Shown: in pieces, positions 25,076 through 36,500 of the stretch
Layout of the letters: each line of letters begins with the position of its first letter
How positions within the stretch are numbered: position 1 is the first letter of the stretch
Assembly (NCBI RefSeq): GCF_001299635.1
Contig: NZ_JRHN01000032.1
Span: 1-61,324, forward strand
Origin: Clostridioides difficile
Lineage (GTDB): Bacteria; Bacillota; Clostridia; Peptostreptococcales; Peptostreptococcaceae
Length of the DNA: 61,324 nt
Direction of reading: 5' to 3'
Position numbers and translations under genes: made by a program
Notes under the pieces: model-generated
What the model was told of the DNA's origin: nothing
What the model saw: only the letters and a program-made list of their open reading frames with translations
Databases searched by the model: none

Positions 25076-25148
25076 AAATGTTATCCTCTACAAAGAAGGT
25101 AGCATTTTTTTATACAAGGGTCTATCCAAAAAAGATAGACTCTTTTTT
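25076..25148 (+). terminator. Tandem terminators after the pentapeptide gene
   Basis: The first hairpin pairs AAATGTTATCCT (25077-25088) with AAGGTAGCATTT (25096-25107) through G-U pairs and is followed by T's. A second (GGGTCTATC/GATAGACTC, 25118-25143) also runs into T's. Confidence 0.75.
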
Positions 25149-25167
25149 GTTAGATAAATAAAAAAAT

Positions 25168-25194
25168 ACCACATGAAATAATTATTATATAATA
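25168..25194 (+). promoter_or_regulatory. Possible sigma-K-like promoter of the SPOCS/DUF11 operon
   Basis: AC (25168-25169), a 16-base spacer and TATATAATA (25186-25194) resemble the sigma-K pattern (AC, then CATAnnnTA), with T for the first C. In such AT-rich DNA this could be chance. It is given because the downstream proteins look sporulation-related. Confidence 0.3.
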
Positions 25195-25256
25195 CCCAAC
25201 ATTTAGTATATATACTAAAGTAATAACTTGAAAAAATATTAAGCAAGGGAGTTAAT

Positions 25257-25372
25257 GTGAAAAATATATAGATGATACAAGACTTTTTGGTTATTTAGTA
25301 TTAATAGTTTTAATATTATATAATATATTAATAGGTAGAGAATACCACATTATAAATTTTTCATTGTATTGA
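25257..25372 (+). pseudogene. Frameshifted micro-ORF for a one-helix membrane protein
   Basis: GTG 25257 has a good ribosome site (AAGGGAG, 25245-25251) but reads only four codons before TAG. Shifted by one base, the frame from 25271 is open to TGA 25370-25372: D-D-T-R-L-F-G-Y, a 14-residue hydrophobic helix, then N-I-L-I-G-R-E-Y-H. A one-base deletion in the AT run at 25264-25270 would explain this. It would be the first gene of the following operon. Confidence 0.45.
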
Positions 25373-25401
25373 AGAATACACTAAAAGGGAGAAAAAAGAA
25401 T

Positions 25402-25905
25402 ATGGATTATAGTATAGGTGAAATGACATACAATATATCTTGCTTTGGAGAATTACATCCACTAAAATATTTTAAACAATTTACTACGTATCAAAATATA
25501 CAATTATCTAATAAAAAGTCTAAAGATTATAGAATAGAATATACAACTCCATCTATAGAAATATACTCATTAAAATTATGTGATACAAAAATAGTGGATA
25601 CAATAAAAGGAACTTCATTAGAAGGGCAACATTTAAGTGGGAAAAATCTTATTATATTGGGTAATATTAATATGAGTTTAATATTAAAATATGAAAATAC
25701 CAACAAAAAATGTAAGCGTAATAAACATAAAAAAAATAAAGTATTAAATATTATGTTGCCATTTAGTACTTTCATAGTTATCCCAAATTATGATAGTAAT
25801 GAGGAAAGAATTAATCTTAGATACTTTGTAGAAGACGTAAGTGTAAAGCTCAATCAGAGTAAAATATTTGTAAGTGTAACTATGTTAATGCAATATTTAG
25901 AGTAA
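25402..25905 (+). CDS. SPOCS/DUF3794-like protein
   Basis: 167 residues from ATG 25402; AAGGGAG lies 11 bases upstream, and a TTG at 25369 has no site. There is no signal peptide or membrane helix. Residues 71-87 (T-S-L-E-G-Q-H-L-S-G-K-N-L-I-I-L-G) and 120-128 (P-F-S-T-F-I-V-I-P) match the two hallmark strands of the DUF3794/SPOCS domain in SipL and other spore-coat morphogenesis proteins. Between them sits a Lys/Arg/Asn-rich insert (about 101-113). The second half aligns by eye with that of the next gene. It is probably mother-cell expressed and spore-associated, which is inference. Confidence 0.65.
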   Translation: MDYSIGEMTYNISCFGELHPLKYFKQFTTYQNIQLSNKKSKDYRIEYTTPSIEIYSLKLCDTKIVDTIKGTSLEGQHLSGKNLIILGNINMSLILKYENTNKKCKRNKHKKNKVLNIMLPFSTFIVIPNYDSNEERINLRYFVEDVSVKLNQSKIFVSVTMLMQYLE

Positions 25906-25950
25906 TAATAATCTAATATCTAACAGACATAAATAGAAAAGAGTGATGTA

Positions 25951-26868
25951 ATGAAGGTAATAAATGAATGTAGGATAGACTTTCAATATAGATTATCACC
26001 TAAAAGTCCTGTAATAGTAAAGACTATCTGTAGTAATGTAGTTTCTACTGATATAGTAAAGGATATATTAAAGATAGAAAAATATGTAGATAAGAAACAT
26101 TCCTATTCTTTTGATATAGTAACATATACAGTTTGCATTTCAAATGTTAGTAAGTATATTGTAACTAATGCATTTTTTCAAGATAAAATTCCAACAGGGA
26201 CAAAATTTATAAATAACTCAGTAACTATAAATAGTATAAAGAAATATTTCATAAATCCAGAAAAAGGGTTTAGTTTGCATGATATTAATTCAGGAAAATG
26301 CATAATAATAACATTTAAAGTTATAGTATTACCTCATTATCTCTGTAATACAATAAAAAATTGCTCCACTATAGAACATGACTATATTTACAATATTGAG
26401 ATGTCTCCCACTAGAGTAGTAATGAAAAGTAATAAAGTGAACACACATGTTGAAAATAAAGTATTTAAATCATTACAAGTGGATAACAATATAAAAATAT
26501 CTCAAAGAATAGATAAAATAATCGATATAAAAGTAAAAGTAAATATACTAGAAACAAAGGTTGTTAATACTCCTGCTAATGATGTATATAGAAAACAAAA
26601 TTCTGATGTATGCACCTTTATTATTTTAGGTAACATAGAATACGAAATAAATTATAAACTAAAATGTAAAAAAACTAATAGAAAAAACAAAAACCAAAAA
26701 ATGAAAACTAAAATAAGTGTTTTTGGATTTTCTTGTAACATGCTTGTACCTATTGGTATTACCTATTTAAATAAAGATAATATAAAAATAAATATTGAAA
26801 ATACATCAACAAGCCAAATTTATAAAGGTAAATTGTTTGTTAGCTCAAATATATTACTATATTATTAA
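25951..26868 (+). CDS. DUF11-unit plus SPOCS-like fusion protein
   Basis: 305 residues, no signal peptide. Residues about 42-165 form one DUF11-like unit: K-Y-V-D-K, Y-T-V-C-I-S-N-V, F-F-Q-D-K-I-P, F-I-N-N-S-V-T-I-N and I-N-P-E-K-G-F-S-L, as in the repeats of the giant gene at 30582. Residues about 190-305 resemble the preceding protein (F-I-I-L-G-N-I at 223-229 against L-I-I-L-G-N-I, a Lys/Arg/Asn-rich insert at 238-253, then L-V-P-I-G-I). It starts 45 bases after the previous gene, so they are one operon. Carrying both modules, it could link the DUF11 giants to a SPOCS-based scaffold. That role is inference. Confidence 0.6.
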   Translation: MKVINECRIDFQYRLSPKSPVIVKTICSNVVSTDIVKDILKIEKYVDKKHSYSFDIVTYTVCISNVSKYIVTNAFFQDKIPTGTKFINNSVTINSIKKYFINPEKGFSLHDINSGKCIIITFKVIVLPHYLCNTIKNCSTIEHDYIYNIEMSPTRVVMKSNKVNTHVENKVFKSLQVDNNIKISQRIDKIIDIKVKVNILETKVVNTPANDVYRKQNSDVCTFIILGNIEYEINYKLKCKKTNRKNKNQKMKTKISVFGFSCNMLVPIGITYLNKDNIKINIENTSTSQIYKGKLFVSSNILLYY

Positions 26869-26906
26869 AACCATCGAATATTATCAAGTATAATCGATGG
26901 TTTTTT
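26867..26906. terminator. Bidirectional terminator between the fusion gene and the DUF11 gene
   Basis: AAAACCATCGA (26867-26877) pairs with TCGATGGTTTT (26894-26904), T-rich on both outer sides. Confidence 0.85.
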
Positions 26907-26961
26907 ATAATAAAGAAATAAACTGTATAGTATTTATAAATACTCATGATAGAAGATATTT

Positions 26962-29900
26962 TTAACTAGGATCTATATTTAAAACTGTCTTACTTGGATA
27001 TGGATTAGTTTGTGATGTAACAGTAATAAAAAAATCATACCTAACACCTAATGGTTGATTAGAAGGAATGACCGCATCTAGTTCTATTAATTTGCTGCTA
27101 TTAGGAGGTAAATTTGTTAATTGAGGTAAAGTTGCTTGATAAAGTGTATTAGTAGGTACATCAGTTATTTTTGCACCATTAATATACAATGTATAAGAAA
27201 TAGCTACTTTTTGTATAGTTATTGAATAACTGTCATAGCCTCCACCAGTGTTTTTAAAATAATTTAATATAACTGCAGTATTGCCTGCAGGTGTAACAAT
27301 ATATGATGTTGAATCATCTATTTTATTAGCTGGATTTGGCAATAATGAAACTCCAGGGACTAAAGAGCAAGTTATAGTGTTACTTTGTTCACCACCATAT
27401 ATTTTAGTAGGCCATATATCATTATAATAAGAAACAGCAGTTGCCTGAGTAGTCATTGAAGAACCAGAGACCAACATTAATTGCGGTATTACTGTAAAAG
27501 TTACATATCCAGACATAGATGGACCTAACTGTGGTATTGAAATAACAACATTTTTTGTAGAACTATTATAGGTTGCATTACAGAATGAAGTTGTGTTTAT
27601 AGAAGTAAATAAGAAATTATTATTTATAGGAATTTGTATAGTACCATTTACTAAATTTACTAAACTATTATTTTGGAATATAAGTAAAAATTGCATAACA
27701 GAATTAGTACTTATACTAGCAGTTTGGTTATATATAGTAGAAGTAGTTTTATCTGTTGCACTTAATGTCATTACTAAGTTTGGATGATTCACTGTTATAA
27801 CTAATGTATTAGAAACTGTGGTATAACTACCACCTTGAATTTGTTGATATAGGCATTGTGCAATATTATTTTGTGTAGAAGTTAATGCACCAATACTCTT
27901 AGTTGCACTAATTATTCTACAGGTCATGTTGTAAGCTATTGTTTGTGATGATACTCTGGCATCTATTGTTCCTTCAGTAGGTAATGTAACTGTATAAGAT
28001 GATACTGTTGGTATTATAGATACACCGTTTTTAAATGCAGAACCTACATAAGATTGGCCTCCATTTGGAAGAACATCCTTTACATATAGTCCATATGCAA
28101 TGGTACCTTGAGGAATAGTCACTGTAATTGTGTAGGTTATTAAAGAGCCAACCTTAAATGTAGATGCGATATTGCTTTTTGATACTATTATGTTAGCTGA
28201 AGAGATTTTAACTGATGCACTTTTATTAAGATTAGAATATTGGTAGTTATCTGAATAATCATCATATTCTTGAGAATATGGATTAGTATTAGTTGCTGTA
28301 GTGGTAATACTTACTCCTGGAGCCATGACTGAGCTTATAGTTACACTGTATGTTAAAGTGATAGATTGACCTGGAGCAAGTTTATCAATACTAACAATAA
28401 TACTATTATCTTCAATTTTAATTTCATCATAACTACCTGTTCCATTAACTATTAAGCTATTTTTCTTAAGAGTAAACCAGTTAGATAAAGTATCATTAAG
28501 AGTAAAATTAAATGCATCTGTTTCTGTTCCTAGTGTATTAGTATTTTTTATAGTAACTGCATATGTGTAGATTTCATTAGATTTTATAACTGTTGTGTTA
28601 GGACCATTAACAGTCTTAGTTAATTGAATATTAGGAGTGCCTATATTAAAGTTTACTTGCGCACGATTGCTATAGGCATATCCATAGGTATTTATTCCTT
28701 TTAGTTTCATTAGATTAGCATTTTGGCCAGAAGAACCAAGTTGTTCTATTTGTACTTTAAAACTAATAGTAGCAGTAGTTAAGCCAGGTATATTTCCATA
28801 GAAGAAATCCACTCCATGGGGACTTATTAGTTTAGGTTGAGATACAGGATTATAACCAGTGTAGTTGTAAGTTAAGTTGGTTATAGGATTAGATGATAAT
28901 GGGAAAAAATCATCTATATAAACTTGTTTTTGAGTAGCTTGTAATGTAGATGCATTGTAAGTTAATAAATACTCAGCAAAATCTCCAGGAGCTAAAGAAT
29001 TTATTGTTTTAGAAGTTCCATTTTTATAGTATCCTTTAACAAACTGTTTGGTAATTGTTCCTACACTTATACTTGAAGATACACTAGAATTATCAGTGAC
29101 TTGAGTTAATGAACCTACAAGAGTACCTGTAATATCAGTAGTTGAAGTAAAAGGATCAGAAGCTACGACAGGTAGATTTATGTTATTTGTATCAAATTTA
29201 TAGGTATAAAAACTATTAATTTTTGCACTTATTGTTACAGTCTGTGTAGAGTTTTGTGGCATAAAAGCAAAGTTGTAAGTTAGATAATATCCTTTCATTG
29301 TAGAACTATTTGCCACTGATGTTGGATTAATAGAGCTAGATAGATAAAGGATTCCATCAGGTAACAAATAATGAACTAATACATTTTGTATATTGTAATA
29401 TTGCCCAACCTTATATACATAGTTGTAAGTTACTGTATTTTGTATATCAACTATAGATTTACTTGTAGAAGTAGCTATTATCAAATCCATTGCTGAAAAA
29501 CTAGTAGTACTGCTAGAACTGGCTGTTACTTGAGGGTTTGCTGATACCATACTAATGTACATATTCAATGTAGTACCATGAACAATATAATTTCCTTGAT
29601 TACTGTTATATTGATTCCATATTGCAAAATTAAAATTTAAGGTAGTATTGCTACTTACTGAAAGATTTACATTACTATAATAAAGTTGAGTATACATTTT
29701 ATTATTAATACTAACCAAGTTAATAGTAGGCGTTATAAATTGTGATGCATCAGTACCTAAAGTAGTAACATTTCCTATATATCTAATTCCATCATCTAAT
29801 AGTATTGTTATATTAACTAAGGATGAAGAATTTGAATTATTATAAAACTTGCAAGTAGCAGTGCTAACTTGAGTATAATCATTTAAAGTGAGTAGACTAC

Positions 29901-30393
29901 CTGCACCTTTTAATACTTTTCCAGGAGTAGTAACAGTACTATTAAACATTATTGTTTGAAAAGACATAGCTATACTATTAGTAATTACTACATTACCTAT
30001 ATCATAGCTTCCTCTAGGCATAGTATCTGCTTGACAAGATACACTTATTCCAGAAAATATATATCCAAATGGTATTACAGTTCCATTTTTAAATTTAGTA
30101 TTACACTTAACAGTGATACTAAAAGTGAAATTTACCTCCATAGGTGCAAGGTCTTTCATATTAATCCAAGAGTATGTGATGCTATTATCAGCATTTGTTA
30201 TACTAGATGTTTGTGAAAAAGTAGATGTCGAAAGGACCAGACCATCAGGTATTGTAATAGTAAGACCTAGATTATAAAATCTTTGCACAGTGCTGAGATT
30301 TTGTATAGTAATACTAAAAGTAGAAGTATTTCCTATTATTATAGGAATCTTTTGAGTATTACTTACAATAATATTTAACATGTTTGAGTCCAT
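26962..30393 (-). CDS. Large DUF11-repeat protein, 1143 residues
   Basis: ATG 30393 has AAAGGAGTGA upstream on the minus strand. The protein is a chain of Ig-like DUF11-type beta domains, with repeated N-S-x-x-Y-x-x-T-I-x-N, P-x-G-L and L-A-P-G-x-x-x-T-x-T-x-x-V signatures. It is rich in Thr/Ser/Asn and poor in Cys. The N-terminus begins directly with such a domain and has no hydrophobic signal. No LPxTG, SLH, CWB2 repeats or membrane helix are present. Known DUF11 proteins are usually surface-exposed, so the missing export signals suggest deposition from the mother cell on the spore, or release by lysis. It is divergent from the 2693-residue gene. Confidence 0.75.
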   Translation of the reverse strand: MDSNMLNIIVSNTQKIPIIIGNTSTFSITIQNLSTVQRFYNLGLTITIPDGLVLSTSTFSQTSSITNADNSITYSWINMKDLAPMEVNFTFSITVKCNTKFKNGTVIPFGYIFSGISVSCQADTMPRGSYDIGNVVITNSIAMSFQTIMFNSTVTTPGKVLKGAGSLLTLNDYTQVSTATCKFYNNSNSSSLVNITILLDDGIRYIGNVTTLGTDASQFITPTINLVSINNKMYTQLYYSNVNLSVSSNTTLNFNFAIWNQYNSNQGNYIVHGTTLNMYISMVSANPQVTASSSSTTSFSAMDLIIATSTSKSIVDIQNTVTYNYVYKVGQYYNIQNVLVHYLLPDGILYLSSSINPTSVANSSTMKGYYLTYNFAFMPQNSTQTVTISAKINSFYTYKFDTNNINLPVVASDPFTSTTDITGTLVGSLTQVTDNSSVSSSISVGTITKQFVKGYYKNGTSKTINSLAPGDFAEYLLTYNASTLQATQKQVYIDDFFPLSSNPITNLTYNYTGYNPVSQPKLISPHGVDFFYGNIPGLTTATISFKVQIEQLGSSGQNANLMKLKGINTYGYAYSNRAQVNFNIGTPNIQLTKTVNGPNTTVIKSNEIYTYAVTIKNTNTLGTETDAFNFTLNDTLSNWFTLKKNSLIVNGTGSYDEIKIEDNSIIVSIDKLAPGQSITLTYSVTISSVMAPGVSITTTATNTNPYSQEYDDYSDNYQYSNLNKSASVKISSANIIVSKSNIASTFKVGSLITYTITVTIPQGTIAYGLYVKDVLPNGGQSYVGSAFKNGVSIIPTVSSYTVTLPTEGTIDARVSSQTIAYNMTCRIISATKSIGALTSTQNNIAQCLYQQIQGGSYTTVSNTLVITVNHPNLVMTLSATDKTTSTIYNQTASISTNSVMQFLLIFQNNSLVNLVNGTIQIPINNNFLFTSINTTSFCNATYNSSTKNVVISIPQLGPSMSGYVTFTVIPQLMLVSGSSMTTQATAVSYYNDIWPTKIYGGEQSNTITCSLVPGVSLLPNPANKIDDSTSYIVTPAGNTAVILNYFKNTGGGYDSYSITIQKVAISYTLYINGAKITDVPTNTLYQATLPQLTNLPPNSSKLIELDAVIPSNQPLGVRYDFFITVTSQTNPYPSKTVLNIDPS

Positions 30394-30493
30394 TAAATCA
30401 CTCCTTTAAGTTTATTAATAAATTATATTCAAAATAAATATACATATTTCGATAAAAAAATATTTGTTTTAATTAAAAATTTAATTTTTAGGA

Positions 30494-30521
30494 ACTAAAA
30501 AATTACTACTTTAATATAATA
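30494..30521 (+). promoter_or_regulatory. Possible sigma-K-like promoter of the giant DUF11 gene
   Basis: AC (30494-30495), 17 bases, then AATATAATA (30513-30521), one mismatch from CATAnnnTA. The gene starts 60 bases downstream. A chance match cannot be excluded. Confidence 0.3.
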
Positions 30522-30581
30522 TACAGTAATTATTAAAAATGATAATGTAAAATTAAAAATATTCTTTGCAAGGAGGTAAAC

Positions 30582-33500
30582 ATGTCACTAACACCACGTT
30601 TTAAGGCAATAGATAAAGCTATTTTAGTGGGTACAGGAAACAGTTTAGTTGTATGTGGTAGTAGTACAGCTTTAACAGTAAATACATCTGATTTAATTAT
30701 GCCTAATGGAACAACAACAAGAGATTGGACTAAAGCAGGAAGTTCTGCAAATTTAAATATATTATCAAACAGTAAAGTATTATATGCAGAGCTTGTTTGG
30801 TATTCTACAGTGACTAGTAGTGTATCAGGGGCGCAAAGTGTTAGCAGTATTCAAGATAGCGCAATAACTTTTACAACTCCACAAGGAATATATTCCATAA
30901 TACCTAAGTATATGGATACTTATAATGGGCCAACAGGAAATGTTGATAGATACAGAGCTGCAGATGTAACAACATATGTTCAGGCAGCACTATCAGGAAG
31001 TTATACAGTATCAAATGTACCAATAAGTGTACCCTCTACAGGTCTAAGTAATACAAGAGCAGGATGGACATTAACAGTAATATATAGAAATGATTTATTT
31101 AAACCTCAAATGATTCTTTATAACTCTGGTATATCAGTAGCAACTACTAATACACCATTACAAATGACGATGTCTGGATATACAACTAGTACAGATCCAT
31201 CAATGTTAAAAGGCAATATGTTTATTGCTTGTGCAAATGGTTCTCCACTTGATGGAAATGAATATGTAGAAGTGGGACCATCTTTTGCTCAATTAAGTAA
31301 TGTTGGTAACTCAGTTTTTTCACCAAATACTAATCCTGGGACATCACCAAACAATCCAGAAAATAATTTCTTTAGTGGAGTAATAAATGTAGCAGACCCT
31401 ACAAGCTCTAGTAATGGTTTACTAAATATTTCAGGAACTAATGCAACTAATAACAATGATGGGTTTGTACCTACACAACTTGTAGGAGCAAGAAATAAAT
31501 GGGATATTGTAGATGTAGATATTTCAAATACATTAATTACAAATCAATCATTATTAGCTACTCAAATAACTGAAAGTGTATCTGGAGATGGAGTACAAAT
31601 AGTAGCTTTTGCTACTCAAGTATTTGCTCAAGCACCTGATATTACAGCCTATTTGGAGCTATATGATATAGATGGTGATGGAGAATATAACACTGAGGTT
31701 GGAGAACAATTAGTATTTTCAGTTCAAATAAAAAATAATGGAAGTATTATTGCTAACAATGTTATATTATCTACAACTTTAGACCCATCAGTTAGCTTTG
31801 TTCAAAACTCAGTTATAGTAAACAATCAAACTATTCAAGGTGGAGATATTACAAAAGGTGTAAATATAGGAAGTATTCCAGCTTATGGGACTGCTAATGT
31901 TAATTTTACAGTTAAATCAAATTCATTGCCTACAACACCAGGCAATTTGATATATGATACTGTAAATTATAGTTACCAATTTACATCAGGTCAAAATACT
32001 ATTACAAACAATGCAAATACAAATACTGTTCAAATAATGGTTCAAGAAGCTCTTTTAAATATATCAAAATCAGCTTCAGCAAGTACTGCAAATATTGGAG
32101 ATACTGTAACATATACAATAAATATAACTAATACAGGTAACATAGTTGCAACAAATATATTATTCCAAGATAAAATTAATCGATATTCTTCCTTTGTTAC
32201 TGGAAGTGTAACAATAGATGGTACAACAGATATAACAGATGACCCAACAGTAGGTATATCTTTACAAGATTTAGCGCCAGGAAGTAGCACACAAATATTA
32301 TTTCAATCAAAAATAAATTCATTACCACCATCAACAAATATAGATAATTCTTCATGTGTAAGTTTTGGGTATAGGTATAATCAATATGGTTATATAAGAG
32401 AAAAGACTATATTTAGTAATCATACTAGTATACAAGTGGGATATGTAAATGTAATAGGCGAAAGGTGTAATAATAATAATTATCCTAATATTGGCGATAC
32501 AGTAACTTATACTTTAAGCTTAAGTAATGTAGGAAATCAACCAGCTTCTAAATTTCAAATATCTGAGCCAACAATACCTGGAACTACATTTGTAAGTGAC
32601 AGCGTTCAAATAAATGGAGTAGCTCAATCAGGGTTAAATCCTTTTACTGGATTTGTATTACCAAATCCTATAAATTCTCAAGCAACTACAAATATTAGTT
32701 ATCAAGTTACAGTAACACAACTTAATCCAGCAAATACAATACAAAATATAGCTCAAGTTCCATTTAAGTATCAAATAACACCTACATCTAGTGTGGTAAC
32801 TACAGAGCAAGATTCTAATATAGTTGATACTATAGCTAATTATGTATGTATGAATATTGTTGAAAGTGTGGATAAAGATTATGCAATAATAGGTGATACA
32901 TTATATTACACTGTAAATATTACTAATAATGGTAATATTAATGCAACTAATACTATGTTTTTATCAAATATTCAATCAGGCACAACTCTTATACCTGGAA
33001 CGGTTACAATTAATGGTGTGTCATATTCATCATATAATCCAAATCAAGGATTTCTTCTTGGAACAATATGTGCAAGTGATACTATAGAAGTAACATACCA
33101 AGTTAAGGTTAATTCAGTTCCTACTCCAAACATTGTATATAATCAAAGTGATTTAGTATATAGCTATCAACCAGACCCTAACAATAGTGAACTAAAGGGA
33201 TCTATATATAGTAATACTGTACAAACAACAGTAAATCAAGTGGCTTATACAATTACAAAAACTGTAAATAAACACTACGCTCAGCTAGGGGATTCATTGG
33301 TTTATACAACGACTATTCAAAATACAGGAACAGTATCTTTAACAAATGTTGTATTCGCAGACTATATAGGTGTTTACATGAACTTATATCCAGAGACTGT
33401 ATATATTAATGGAGTAAATTATCCATCATATAATCCTACTCAATCATTCCCTGTAGGAGATATTCATCCTGGTGATACTGTAATAGTTGTATTTGCGACT

Positions 33501-36500
33501 ACAATAGTTGTAAATCCACCTGTTGGATATATACCAAACTATTCAGAAGCGGTAATAAACTATCAGGTAAATCCAACTTCGCCAGAAGTTACTAAGACTA
33601 TATACTCTAATACAGTTGTAACCTATGATCCTGTAGGTTCACTAAGCTTAACAAAGAGTGTAGATAAAGCATATGCAACAGTAGGAGATACCTTAACTTA
33701 CTCATTTACAGCTACAAATAATGGTACTGCTATTATATCTAATGCAACCTTTACAGATACTCTTCAACAAGAGGCAACTTTAGTAGCAGGTAGTGTAGTA
33801 GTGAATGGAGTATCAAAATCAAATTATGATCCAACACAAGGTTTCTCATTAGGGGTTATGAATGTTGGGCAAACAATAACTATTAGTTTCAAAGTGACTG
33901 TAAATAATACACCTTCACCAAATGTTATAAAAAACAGTGCAACAGCATCTTATAGTTATTATATAGATCCATCACAACAACCAGTAACTAACAATATAAC
34001 AAGTAATACTGTTACTACAACAATCAATTCTTATTCAGCAACAATAACAAAAATAGTAGATAAATCTTATGCAATGCTAGAAAATACATTAACTTATACT
34101 GTTACAGCAAATAATACAGGAACAGTACCTTTAACAAATGTTAATTTGGTAGATATTATTGAAAATGGAGCTACATTTGTACCTGGTTCAGTTGCAGTAA
34201 ATGGTGTAAGTACAGGATATTCAAATGTTAATCCTAACAATGGATTTACTATACCTAATATAAGCCCAGGTGGTAGAACTATTGTAACTTTCCAAGTTAC
34301 AATAACTAGTATTCCAACACCACCACAAATAAACAATACTGCTAGTATGAACTTCCAATACCAATTAAGTCCTACAGGTCAATATATTAGTGGAAGTTTA
34401 ACAAGTAATACAGTTACTACAAATATTGTAACTATGTCTGTTACTAATACAAAGACTGCAGATAAAAGTTATGCAACCTTAAATGATACAATAACTTATA
34501 CTTCAGTAATAACTAATAATGGCAATGAAAGTATTGTAAATACAACGTTCTTAGATATAATACCAAGTAATACAACTTTTGTAATAGGCTCAGTTATGAT
34601 AGGCTCAACAGCACAATCATCTTATGACCCAAGTAAAGGTTTTTCATTAGGAACTATTGCAGCTGGAGCATCTGTAACTATAAGTTTCCAAGTAAAAGTA
34701 GCTAGTGTACCAAGTAGTGGATACATTACCAATACTTCAAATCTAAGCTATCAATACACTGTTGGAACAGAGAGTATATCTTCTAATACGACAAGTAATG
34801 CTACTATAACTTATATTAACTATGGAAATATAGCTGTTACTAAATCAGCAGATAGAACTATTATAAAATTAAATAACATAATAACTTATACTGTAGTAAT
34901 AGCTAATGTTGGAAACGCAGTATTAAAGAATATTAACTTTACAGATATCATTCAAGTAGAATCATCTTTTGTTTCAGGCTCTGTATATATAAATGGAACT
35001 AACATGTCAAGCTATAATCCAAATATAGGATTTAGCTTAAATGATATACAGGTAGGACAACAAACTACAGTAAGGTTTGAGGTAACTGCCAATTCAATAC
35101 CAACAAATAATGAATTGTTAAATACAGCTACAATAGATTATTCTTACTATGTTAATCCTACTGGCAGTGCAATAAATACAAGTGCAAGTTCTAATACGAC
35201 TACTATTTATGTTTATGATACTATAATATCAGCAGATAAATCTGTAGATAAATCAATAGCTAAAATAGGAGATACTTTAAACTTTAGTATAACTATTACT
35301 AATGATGGTAATGTCAATGCAACAAATGTACAGTTCTTGGATATCTTGGACTCTAATATTAAGTTAGTAGCAAACTCAGTTTATATAGATACTACTCAAC
35401 AAACTGGCGCTGACCCAAGTCAAGGGTTCTCTCTACCAAACATTGTTCCAGGAACACCTGTAACAGTTAGTTTCCAAGCAACTGTACAGACTAGACCGTC
35501 AGGCAATATTATCTACAACCATGCTACAATAACTTACGATTACACAAGTGGAGAAACTTATACTGGTATTCAAATTAAAACTAATACTACACAAACTTAT
35601 GTTGCAGTAGGTGAATTAACTCTTACAAAATCAGTTAATAAAACTTATGCTACTGAACCAGATAGCTTAACTTATGCAGTAATAGTTAAAAATACAGGCT
35701 CTGTAAACGCTACAAGTTTAAACTTTAAGGACTTAGCACCAGCATCAACAGTATTTAATATAAATTCTGTAGTAGTAGATGGGACACCACAATTAAGTTA
35801 TGACCCAACAGTAGGATTTAGCTTAACTGATTTAGCGCCTAATCAATACCATACAGTAACATTTAGTGTTAATATAACTTCTATACCTACAAGTGGAGAA
35901 GTAGATAATACAGCTTCTACAACTTTTAATTATCAGTTAACACCATCAGATAATCAACAAACAATGACTGCTACTTCTAATACGGTTAAAACATATATAC
36001 AATTAGGAGTATTAACACTTACTAAATCAGTAGATAAGACATATGCAACTATAGGAGATACATTAAACTATTCAATAACAATCAATAACACAGGTAATGC
36101 AAACTGTACTAATATACTATTTAAAGATATTATACAATCAAATGCTCAGCTTATAAGTGGCTCAGTAGTAGTAAATGGAATCTCTCAACCTAATGCTGAT
36201 ACAAATGCAGGATTTAATATACCAGATATTGCTGGATACTCAAGTGCAACAGTAACGTTTTCAGTAAAAGTTAGTACAATGCCATCTACTGATAATATCT
36301 ACAACACAGCTACAGCAAATTATGGATACTATATAAATCCATCTAATCCACTAGTTACAGTTCAAAGTACAAGTAATACTGTGTCTACAGCAATAAATGT
36401 AGGTTCATTATCAGTTACTAAGAATGTAAATAAAGCATATGCTACTATAGGAGATACAGTGGCTTATACAGTTACTATTGTAAATACAGGTAATGTAGTA

